Assembly: GCA_041946865.1 (NCBI GenBank)
Contig: JBHGBF010000279.1
Coordinates: 1 to 7,026 of the forward strand
Reading direction: 5' to 3'
Length of the DNA stretch: 7,026 bases
From: RPQK01 sp041946865
GTDB lineage: Bacteria; Acidobacteriota; UBA6911; RPQK01
Below the pieces are notes generated by a model that saw only the letters and a list, made by a program, of their open reading frames with translations, made no database searches and had not been told where the DNA came from. Position 1 is the stretch's first letter. Each line of letters opens with the position of its first letter. The translations under genes were made by a program, and so were the position numbers. Shown in pieces: positions 1-5,670 of the stretch.

Positions 1-20
1 CGCTGATCGCTGATCGCTGA
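1..20. repeat. Heptanucleotide tandem repeat (CGCTGAT)n
   Basis: The unit CGCTGAT is repeated 2.9 times without error and runs into the window edge, so the array may continue to the left. It lies 34 bp beyond the stop codon of the minus-strand barrel gene. Short heptamer arrays in intergenic space are known from several bacterial groups, including cyanobacteria. No function is visible here. No terminator hairpin with a T-run is seen in 1-54. Confidence 0.6.
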
Positions 21-54
21 AAGCTCACGTCTTCAAGATTTCAAGTATCCTTGG

Positions 55-1368
55 CTATAGGTAGAACTTGTATGACGCAAACACGGTGTGTGGCGAGCTG
101 CCGTACTCACTTTGAGGCAGGCCCGTGACGGCGGGCTCACGGCCGAAGCCCAACTGCCCTCCGAAGAGCATCTCTGAATTGTTGCCTGTCGACCAGACAA
201 GTGACGGGATCCAGAGCACCGAGCGGTCATCCCAACCGACGAGCGCGGTGTTGTTGAAATTCCAAAGCGGATGAAGGCGCCAGGTCAAAGAGACTCCGGA
301 GTGATAACGGCCAAGGGCGTTGATCTCGCCGCGACGCAACCGGTCGGAATCGAGGAACAGCACGTAATCTCGAGGATCAGAAGCGCCGTACTGGTTCCAC
401 GCAGTCTCCAGAATCAGGCTCACGCCCGGGGTCAGTTGCCGGTCTACGCCGAGCGCGCCACGCCAGAAAACCCCTCGATTGATGAGCCGGTCTCGGGCAT
501 TCCCTGACTGGGTCCAGGACAGCTCCCCGCGCCACCCTGTCCCTGCCAGATTGGCGGTGACGAACGCGCCGGCCACCTTGTCATCATGAAAGCTGCCGCC
601 CATGAATCCGAAATCAACGGTGCGGACATTCCAGCGGATCAGGCCGCCGACTGCCAGATCCCGATCGGTGGAAGGTCCGAGGACGGCGCCCACGACCTGG
701 ATCTCAGAGTACGAACCGACCGGGACGATAAGGCGCGCGGCGTCGACGCCGGGTTTATAGTCCCGGTCAATCCGTCCCGGAGCGAACGGGGCAAACAGGT
801 CAAGCGCAGGCCAAAAATAGTTCACGCCCCAGGTGATAGCCTGCCGGCCGAGAACCAGCTCAAAGGCCTCGGTGCGGATCTGCAGGTTCAGGCGGTCGAA
901 AGCTGCGGTGCTGCGGAGGTCAGACCGGTCAACCAGGTCTCGCTCGAGATCCAGGTAGGTTCGACTGGCGCCTGTGGCCAGGGTCGTGGCGAGCGAGACC
1001 GGCGGCGAGGTCAGATCTGCCAGGAGGTGGGTCTCGATTTTCAAGTACTTGTTGAATTCGATCTCCGGGACGAGTCGAAAGATAAGGAACTCCGTATCGC
1101 GGCGCGACTGGAAGGGGCTGTCCTCAAGCGCGTAAAACCCGAAACCCCGGATCGAAGCGCCGAGCTTCAGGTTCTGCGCCGAAGTGTGACTGCAGGCGAA
1201 CAGAAGAACGGAGGCGAAAAGAAGGACACTCTCTTTCGTACGGCGGCCTGGGCCTCGCGCTGAACAGACAGGGGCGAAAAGGCCGGCAAGGCCCCCACAC
1301 GCCGAGAGAAAGCGTCGAGAAGCTCGTCCGCCCGTCTTACACTTGAGGCACTGCGAGTCGCTGATCAC
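55..1368 (-). CDS. Predicted outer-membrane beta-barrel protein, last gene of the transporter operon
   Basis: A 437-residue protein with signal-peptide-like N-terminus followed by alternating hydrophobic/polar, aromatic-rich beta segments without long hydrophobic helices, as expected for an outer-membrane barrel. The likely signal peptide is residues 43-64, RRTKESVLLFASVLLFACSH-TSA, with cleavage before Q65. The stretch GRQAITWG at 174-181, followed by YFWPALDLFAPFAP (184-197), resembles the 'GRQ..-W/G-..-P.D' region of DUF1302-like and related barrel families. This is recognition by pattern only. The chain ends SYKFYL, so the last residue is Leu rather than the usual Phe. The start is GTG; an in-frame TAG lies two codons upstream and no other ATG, GTG or TTG precedes the signal peptide. 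It overlaps the ATPase gene by 32 bp, implying coupled translation. Inferred role: outer-membrane end-point for cargo moved by the ABC transporter and LolA-like carrier. It could instead be an unrelated porin sharing the transcript. Confidence 0.8.
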   Translation of the reverse strand: MISDSQCLKCKTGGRASRRFLSACGGLAGLFAPVCSARGPGRRTKESVLLFASVLLFACSHTSAQNLKLGASIRGFGFYALEDSPFQSRRDTEFLIFRLVPEIEFNKYLKIETHLLADLTSPPVSLATTLATGASRTYLDLERDLVDRSDLRSTAAFDRLNLQIRTEAFELVLGRQAITWGVNYFWPALDLFAPFAPGRIDRDYKPGVDAARLIVPVGSYSEIQVVGAVLGPSTDRDLAVGGLIRWNVRTVDFGFMGGSFHDDKVAGAFVTANLAGTGWRGELSWTQSGNARDRLINRGVFWRGALGVDRQLTPGVSLILETAWNQYGASDPRDYVLFLDSDRLRRGEINALGRYHSGVSLTWRLHPLWNFNNTALVGWDDRSVLWIPSLVWSTGNNSEMLFGGQLGFGREPAVTGLPQSEYGSSPHTVFASYKFYL

Positions 1369-2053
1369 TTTCTATCCGTCCATCCAGAAGGTGGATGATG
1401 CGATGAGCGCGCTGCATCACCCGCGGATCGTGGGTCGAGAAAAGGAAGGTGGTTCCATGTTCCCGGTTCAGCCGTTCCATAAGGTTCAGGAGGGAGAAGG
1501 CGGTATCGGTGTCGAGGTTGGCCGTTGGCTCATCGGCCAGAACCAGTTTGGGCTCGGCCGCGATGGCACGGGCCACGGCCACCCGCTGCTGCTGTCCTCC
1601 CGACAGCTGTGCGGGACGCCGATGCTCCATGCCCTCCAGTCCCACTTCTTTCAGTAGCGCCCTGATCTTGGCTCGGCGTTCGCTGGCCGGAACTCCCCGC
1701 AACAGCAGGATAAACTCGGCATTCTCCTCAGCGGAAAGCACGGGGATCAGGTTGAAGGCCTGAAAGATGAAGCCGATTTCCCCGAGCCGCAGCCGGGCCA
1801 GCTGATGGCGGTTCAGCTCAGACAGGTCGCGGTTTCCGAGCCAGACCTTGCCGGAGGTAGGATGGTCCAGGCCGGCGCAGACGTTGAGAAGCGTGGTTTT
1901 GCCTGATCCCGAAGGCCCGGCCACCGCGATGAATTCTCCCCGGCCGGCGACAAAGCTCACGTTCTCGAGCGCGCAGACAACCTGCTCGCCTTGCACGTAA
2001 TGCCTTGATACGCTTTCCAGCCGAAGGAGGCTGTCTGATTCGGTGTTGTTCAT
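1337..2053 (-). CDS. ABC transporter ATP-binding protein, LolD/MacB type
   Basis: A complete 238-residue nucleotide-binding subunit, of the usual length for LolD-like ATPases. Motifs in order: Walker A GPSGSGKT (46-53), Q-loop FQ (Q98), signature LSGGQQQ (150-156), Walker B LVLADE (170-175), D-loop NLD (179-181) and H-loop STHD (H208). These are all intact, so it should hydrolyse ATP on the cytoplasmic face of the inner membrane. The spacing and the 'QRVAVARAIAAEP..VLADEPTANLD' style are typical of the MacB/LolD/FtsE group, whose members drive FtsX-like permeases by mechanotransmission rather than by moving substrate through a channel. The start was chosen at the ATG whose ATGA overlaps the TGA of the upstream permease, with GGGACAGGT just before it. 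The same frame is open upstream, but that part lies inside the permease gene and looks unlike protein of this family. Partner: the two permeases directly upstream. Confidence 0.96.
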   Translation of the reverse strand: MNNTESDSLLRLESVSRHYVQGEQVVCALENVSFVAGRGEFIAVAGPSGSGKTTLLNVCAGLDHPTSGKVWLGNRDLSELNRHQLARLRLGEIGFIFQAFNLIPVLSAEENAEFILLLRGVPASERRAKIRALLKEVGLEGMEHRRPAQLSGGQQQRVAVARAIAAEPKLVLADEPTANLDTDTAFSLLNLMERLNREHGTTFLFSTHDPRVMQRAHRIIHLLDGRIESDQRLAVPQV

Positions 2054-3309
2054 ACCTGTCCCAGTAGGTGAGCGTCTTGCCCCTTGGCGCCCCGCCAGGC
2101 GGGCAGCAGCGCCAGGAGAAATGTCAGGGCGAAAACCAGGCTGGCGGCACCGGCAATGCGCGTCCAGGCCAGATAAGAATAGATGACCGGATCGATGACA
2201 GCGCCCCCTGCGGACACGTCCGAAGAATAGAAAAGGTCGAGCGGGAGACCCTTGTGGTGGAAATACAGATGCCCCGCATAGCCCAGAGCAGTGCCGGCCG
2301 CCACTGACAGGATTGCTATCCATGAGGCCTCGACAATCACGAGGAAAAACCGGCGCGTGGGCGTGAATCCAAGGGCGTCAAGCAACGCAAACTCGTGCGT
2401 TCGTTCAAGCACGGACATCAGCAGTGTATTGGCCACTAGAAACGCGATGATCATGAAAAAAAGGGAGTTAAACACGTAGCTGCCGCCGTCGTCGATCCTG
2501 ATGAAATCGCGCAGCTCGGGCATGAGCTCGAGCCAGCTCAAAACTTCCGCGTCCGGAGAGAACTGGGCTTTGCCAAGCTGCGCCACTTCCTCGGACTTGT
2601 CCAGCTGGTTCAACATGATTGCGACCTGATGGACACTGCTCCCCAGTCGGAGCAATTGCTGGGCCGTAGACAACGGCATCAAAACAGTGGCCTGATCGAA
2701 ATCCTCCAAACCGGTTCGCATGATCCCCGCCACCCGGAGCAGGAGCGACTGAATCTCGGCGGAGCCGGCCGCCTGCGCCATCAGGACAAACTTTTCACCC
2801 GGCTCAAGCTCCAGCTTGCGTGCCACGCCCTCGCCGATCACGGCGCCGCTTTCCTCGGTCGAAGTCAAGAAGTGCCCCCGGACGAGCTTTTCGTCGAAAG
2901 AGGAGGCCTCCTTTTCCGGACCTGGTTCCAGCCCGACCAGGCGTACGCCGGTGGCGCCATCCGCTGACGACGCCAGGCCAGAGGCAAAGACGCGCGGCAG
3001 GACGAAAGCGACGCCCAAGACCTGCCGATTCGACTGTACCCAGGAAGAGACGCACTGAACTTGCGCCCGGGAGAGGGTCTGCTCGATTCCGCCGCGCGTC
3101 TGGTATCCGGGCGCCTGTACGGCCACGTGCGCGGCGCCCAGATGCACCGCGCCCTGGATCATCTGTCGGTGGCTTCCGTCGCCGATTCCTAGGAACACGA
3201 GCAACAGCCCCAGCCCAAGCGAGACAGTGCCCGCGGTGAGCACGGTCCGGCGCCGGTTCCGCCACAGGTTCCTCCAGGCGATGGTCAGAATGATCTTCAG
3301 AGAATTCAT
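2050..3309 (-). CDS. FtsX/MacB-family ABC transporter permease, second of two
   Basis: A 419-residue inner-membrane subunit with MacB/LolC-type topology: a cytoplasmic amphipathic start WRNLWRNRRR (12-21), TM1 at about 22-42, a large periplasmic domain (about 45-275), then TM2 (278-300), TM3 (321-347) and TM4 (380-404). The segment ERTHEFALLDALGFT (302-316) after TM2 matches the coupling-helix region that contacts the ATPase in this superfamily. It is clearly paralogous to the permease upstream: compare GLASSADGATGVRLVGLEP here with GLVSTGEQSAGAQMIGVDP there, and VAGIMRTGLEDFDQ with VAGIVKTGMAYLDR. The C-terminus, PAWRGAKGQDAHLLGQV, lacks the usual 'P-x-E-ALR' end found in its partner. The ATG lies 4 nt after the upstream stop, with AGGGG in front, and its TGA overlaps the ATPase start. 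Likely one half of a LolCE-like heterodimer. Cargo is not evident. Confidence 0.93.
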   Translation of the reverse strand: MNSLKIILTIAWRNLWRNRRRTVLTAGTVSLGLGLLLVFLGIGDGSHRQMIQGAVHLGAAHVAVQAPGYQTRGGIEQTLSRAQVQCVSSWVQSNRQVLGVAFVLPRVFASGLASSADGATGVRLVGLEPGPEKEASSFDEKLVRGHFLTSTEESGAVIGEGVARKLELEPGEKFVLMAQAAGSAEIQSLLLRVAGIMRTGLEDFDQATVLMPLSTAQQLLRLGSSVHQVAIMLNQLDKSEEVAQLGKAQFSPDAEVLSWLELMPELRDFIRIDDGGSYVFNSLFFMIIAFLVANTLLMSVLERTHEFALLDALGFTPTRRFFLVIVEASWIAILSVAAGTALGYAGHLYFHHKGLPLDLFYSSDVSAGGAVIDPVIYSYLAWTRIAGAASLVFALTFLLALLPAWRGAKGQDAHLLGQV

Positions 3310-3313
3310 ACCC

Positions 3314-4561
3314 CTACTGCATCACGGGCGCCCGCAGCGCTTCTACCGGATCCACGCGCACCGCCTTGCGGGCCGGTAAATAAGCGGCGATAACCGTCGC
3401 GACGCACAAGCTGATGGCGGCGCCGGCGACAGCGTCCCAGTTCCAGGCGGCTTTCAGGACTGGGTCGACCCTGGTCTGGAGCATCGACATCTGACCGGTC
3501 CAGCGGGTCAAATCGAGCCCATACAGGGAAAGATACCGCATCATCAGCGCTCCCAGGCCGAAGCCGGCGGCCAGGCCGAGCAGCGCAAGGAAAATGGCCT
3601 CGAAGAGAAAGGTCGACAGAACGAGGGCCGGGCGCATCCCGAAAGCATTCAGCATTCCGATCTCTCGAATTCGTTCAAACGTCGCCATCATCATGGTATT
3701 GAGGATGCCGAACGAGACGAAGATCACGACCAGCCCGATGATGAAGGCGTTTGCGCCGCCAGTCAGCCCGAGGTAATCGTTAAGCTGCGGCAGTAGCTGT
3801 CTCCAGCTCTGAACTGAAACACCGTCTGGCAGCCCGCTCATCCGGCTGATTTGACGGCTGAACTCCGGCGCGATCACCGGGTCGTTCAGCCGGAGGGCAA
3901 TCTCATGGATGCGACTGGGCTCGAGTGCCAGCAGTCGCTGCAGATCGTCGATCCGCATGAAGGCCACCGAACGGTCCAGGTAGGCCATCCCGGTCTTGAC
4001 GATTCCCGCGACGGTGAACAGGTCATTCCCGAGAGTGCCGTCCGCAGCCTGCGTGACGGCCGCGATCTCATCACCCTCGCGCGCCCTCAGCTCAAGAGCG
4101 AGAGTCGCTCCGAGGAGCACGGAGCCCGGTTTCAGTCGAGCCAGCATGTCCCGGGCGACCAAACGGCTGAGTTCCGCCTCGGCCACGGGATCGACGCCAA
4201 TCATCTGCGCGCCAGCCGACTGTTCGCCGGTCGAAACGAGCCCGAAACCGAAGACCCGGGGCGCTACTGCTACGACCTCTCGGTTCCGGTTCATCCGGGC
4301 GATCAGTTGTTGCCAGTCGCAGCCTTCCTGATTGCCGATCGTCTCGTAAAGATCACGATCGGGGAGATAGTCGTGATCGTGAAGCTGGACATGCCCTACC
4401 ATCAGCTCAGTGCCGTTCTTAAGCAGCTGCACTACCAGGCCCCGGCCCAAGCCGATCAAGGCTATCGTGAAGGCAAAGGCGAAGGCGATGCCGGCGACCG
4501 TGATAAGGCTGCGCCGGGAATTCCTCCAGAGATTTCTCCACCCTAGGCGGACGACAATCAT
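3314..4561 (-). CDS. FtsX/MacB-family ABC transporter permease, first of two
   Basis: A 415-residue permease with the same plan as its neighbour: WRNLWRNSRR (8-17) leading into TM1 (about 19-41), a periplasmic domain (about 45-268), TM2 (271-294), TM3 (312-338) and TM4 (374-396). The coupling segment after TM2 is ERIREIGMLNAFGMR (296-310). It ends with the classic FtsX/MacB tail PARKAVRVDPVEALR (396-410). Four membrane segments with a large loop between the first two is characteristic of LolC/E and MacB; members extract lipoproteins or drive periplasmic partners rather than forming a substrate channel. The ATG lies in an ATGA overlap with the stop of the LolA-like gene, and GAGGG precedes it. 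Pairing with the second permease and one ATPase gives a presumed A1B1C2 complex, as in LolCDE. It should not be called LolC or LolE outright, because dedicated lipoprotein-sorting function is not shown. Confidence 0.94.
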   Translation of the reverse strand: MIVVRLGWRNLWRNSRRSLITVAGIAFAFAFTIALIGLGRGLVVQLLKNGTELMVGHVQLHDHDYLPDRDLYETIGNQEGCDWQQLIARMNRNREVVAVAPRVFGFGLVSTGEQSAGAQMIGVDPVAEAELSRLVARDMLARLKPGSVLLGATLALELRAREGDEIAAVTQAADGTLGNDLFTVAGIVKTGMAYLDRSVAFMRIDDLQRLLALEPSRIHEIALRLNDPVIAPEFSRQISRMSGLPDGVSVQSWRQLLPQLNDYLGLTGGANAFIIGLVVIFVSFGILNTMMMATFERIREIGMLNAFGMRPALVLSTFLFEAIFLALLGLAAGFGLGALMMRYLSLYGLDLTRWTGQMSMLQTRVDPVLKAAWNWDAVAGAAISLCVATVIAAYLPARKAVRVDPVEALRAPVMQ

Positions 4562-5319
4562 GACCCTCGCAGCGAGCTCAAAGAGAAAATGCTTTCAACG
4601 ATCTTGACGTCAAAGTCCAATTCCCGATATTTCATCTCGGTGTATTCGCCGGGCTTGTCTTCGGGCGTCATGCGCATCCGCGTTGGGACCAGGCGGCCGT
4701 CCATAATCTCGTAATCCGAGAAGGTGGCCAGCCGCTTGAGCCGGCTGTCTTCCCCGTAGAACTTGCCCCAGATCGGCATCAGGTCGGACTTGCGGATGCG
4801 GTACACGATTTTTCCCCAGACGACCGGGGCCTCGGGCCGCGGAGTGAGCAGAAATTCATAGACCTCAACTCCATCTCGCGCGCCCTCAAACTCGATCTTG
4901 ATGTCGTAGTCCCGAATCAACCGGCTGTCTTTCACGAGATCATCATTTGTGAAATGCGATCCCATCCAGGAAGCCATCATCATCGAGGTCGGGACGCGGA
5001 TGACCCGGTCAATTTTGGGAAGGTAGTTCCAGATATTGTCTCCGACACGCAGTGTCGCGGTGCCCTGATCCTTTTTGGGCGCCTCGATCCGGACCAGGAC
5101 CTTCTCGGTGCCTTCCGACCAGATTTTCAGCTTGGTGGTTCGCTTCCATTGGTGCGTGGCCACCGTCATCTCGACTCGTCCGACGGAGGAATCGCCCCGA
5201 AGCATCCGGTCGACCCGGTCGATAATTTCCTTGGCCTGCTGGTCGGAAGGCTGGGCGGCGAGGCGGTCGCTGACGATCCCCGCTAGAATCAGGAGGATCG
5301 AGAGACTGCAGATTCGCAT
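4558..5319 (-). CDS. Periplasmic outer membrane lipoprotein-sorting (LolA-like) protein
   Basis: A 253-residue secreted protein. Residues 1-22 form a signal peptide (MRIC, hydrophobic SLSILLILAGIV, LAA before Q23) with no lipobox cysteine at the cleavage site. The mature part has the features of the LolA_like 'outer membrane lipoprotein-sorting protein' family: an early GRVEMTV strand (48-54), KVLVRIEAPKKDQGTATL (73-90), NIWNYLPKIDRVIRVP (95-110), the family's highly conserved SMMMASWMGSHFTNDDL (112-128), and a C-terminal MKYRELDFDVKI strand region (229-240). Such proteins adopt a half-barrel like LolA/LolB that holds acyl chains; many are encoded next to MMPL or ABC exporters rather than in the canonical Lol locus. 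The start ATG has GGAAAGG just upstream. First gene of the operon; its TGA overlaps the first permease start. Likely shuttle of a lipid, lipoprotein or other hydrophobic cargo from the permease pair to the outer membrane. Confidence 0.92.
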   Translation of the reverse strand: MRICSLSILLILAGIVSDRLAAQPSDQQAKEIIDRVDRMLRGDSSVGRVEMTVATHQWKRTTKLKIWSEGTEKVLVRIEAPKKDQGTATLRVGDNIWNYLPKIDRVIRVPTSMMMASWMGSHFTNDDLVKDSRLIRDYDIKIEFEGARDGVEVYEFLLTPRPEAPVVWGKIVYRIRKSDLMPIWGKFYGEDSRLKRLATFSDYEIMDGRLVPTRMRMTPEDKPGEYTEMKYRELDFDVKIVESIFSLSSLRGS

Positions 5320-5328
5320 AGCCTTTCC

Positions 5329-5357
5329 ATCATACTATTGGAGCGGTTTGCGCCCAA
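5329..5357 (-). promoter_or_regulatory. Candidate sigma70-type promoter for the five-gene operon
   Basis: On the minus strand, TTGGGC (5357-5352) and TATGAT (5334-5329) are separated by 17 nt. The -10 matches the consensus at five of six positions; the -35 keeps TTG but is otherwise weak. Transcription would begin only a few bases before the ATG at 5319. That would give a nearly leaderless message and would cut into the GGAAAGG ribosome binding site, which weakens the call. It is the best match seen by eye between the start codon and the palindrome. Confidence 0.35.
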
Positions 5358-5472
5358 CCCGGAAACCCGTCTGCCCGTGAGCCTGCAGTCTTCGTAGGGC
5401 GCGGCTCTGTTTCGAGCGCTGCGCCTTCGGAGCCGCGCCCTGCGAAGACTGAGCGGTTACGTCTGCCCCTGA
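5341..5472. repeat. Imperfect direct repeats bracketing the palindrome
   Basis: GAGCGGTT occurs at 5341-5348 and again at 5451-5458. In the same order, CGTCTGCCCGTGA (5368-5380) recurs as CGTCTGCCCCTGA (5460-5472), 12 of 13 identical. The left pair is separated by 19 bp and the right pair by 1 bp. The copies sit on either side of the large palindrome at 5386-5451, as if a flank had been duplicated when that element arrived or was rearranged. Confidence 0.55.
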
Positions 5473-5506
5473 CCACACGCCTTGCTCGCAGCTCTGTTTC
5501 CGGTTT
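5356..5506. repeat. Outer inverted repeat around the palindrome region
   Basis: AACCCGGAAAC (5356-5366) and GTTTCCGGTTT (5496-5506) are inverted repeats, matching at 10 of 11 positions, and enclose the large palindrome. The segment GCAGCTCTGTTTC (5488-5500) also repeats GCGGCTCTGTTTC (5401-5413) from inside the palindrome at 12 of 13 positions. The region is thus a nested mosaic of related short sequences. Individually these short matches are weak; together they are more convincing. Confidence 0.45.
5386..5451. repeat. Large palindromic (REP/MITE-like) element
   Basis: Arms 5386-5406 and 5431-5451 are inverted repeats of 21 bp, complementary at every position but one (T5395 opposite G, a G·U pair in RNA). 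C5407–G5430, T5408·G5429 and G5409–C5428 extend the stem to 24 bp. The loop is 18 nt and contains the small palindrome AGCGCT (5415-5420). No T-run follows either arm and it lies between divergent gene starts, so it is not a good terminator. The G+C-rich palindromic form, intergenic position and a second decayed copy at 6882-6931 suggest a dispersed non-coding repeat of the REP or MITE class. No transposase is present. Confidence 0.8.
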
Positions 5507-5517
5507 CATAAAGATGC

Positions 5518-5523
5518 GATAAT
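5518..5523 (+). promoter_or_regulatory. Possible -10 box for the BON–SRPBCC gene
   Basis: GATAAT lies in the only clearly A+T-rich patch of the intergenic region (about 5504-5532). No convincing -35 is found 16-18 bp upstream (TGTTTC at 17). If used, it would give an untranslated leader of about 140 nt containing both small hairpins described below. TATAGA at 5613-5618 is an alternative -10, also without a good -35. Confidence 0.2.
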
Positions 5524-5543
5524 TTTCATTGAACCCCTCACCA

Positions 5544-5560
5544 CTTCCCGATCCGGGAAG
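5544..5560. promoter_or_regulatory. Perfect 7-bp inverted repeat, possible operator or leader hairpin
   Basis: CTTCCCG and CGGGAAG are perfect inverted complements separated by ATC. The 17-bp dyad lies 110 bp before the BON–SRPBCC start codon. It could be a regulator binding site or an RNA hairpin in the leader. It is not followed by a T-run, so a terminator is unlikely. Confidence 0.35.
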
Positions 5561-5639
5561 CATAACGATTTAAACGGCGGGGCGCCCTTCCAAACACGGC
5601 GGCGGTTTCCCTTATAGAAGCTCCATTCCAGCGTCCCAC

Positions 5640-5662
5640 CAGGTGGGTACACCTGAAGGAGG
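5640..5662 (+). promoter_or_regulatory. Strong Shine-Dalgarno with abutting hairpin
   Basis: AAGGAGG (5656-5662) is a full match to the 16S anti-Shine-Dalgarno core and lies 8 nt before the ATG at 5671, fixing that start. Directly against its 5' side is a 6-bp hairpin, CAGGTG-GGTA-CACCTG (5640-5655), with a 4-nt loop. The hairpin leaves the ribosome site unpaired, which would favour translation or protect the message end rather than block initiation. Confidence 0.6.
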
Positions 5663-5670
5663 AGAACAAA

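Noticed and set aside
586..1263. 225-codon open frame on the plus strand, antisense to the barrel gene
   Set aside because: It lacks a recognisable domain, has a composition rich in charged residues typical of antisense frames in GC-rich DNA, and lies wholly opposite a gene with a signal peptide and barrel features.
2054..2323. 90-residue N-terminal extension of the ATPase in the same frame
   Set aside because: It lies inside the permease gene, reads as Arg/Gly/Cys-rich shadow sequence, and the family start fits the ATGA overlap at 2053 with full-length motifs downstream.
2804..3265. 153-codon minus-strand open frame within the second permease
   Set aside because: It is an Arg/Ala/Gly-rich out-of-frame shadow of the permease, whose own frame shows clear membrane segments and paralogy.
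5386..5451. Palindrome as a rho-independent terminator
   Set aside because: It lies upstream of two divergent start codons and neither arm is followed by a T-run.
5469..5486. Sigma54-like promoter (CTGACCAC...TTGCT)
   Set aside because: The essential GG of the -24 element is missing and the spacing to TTGC is off by one.
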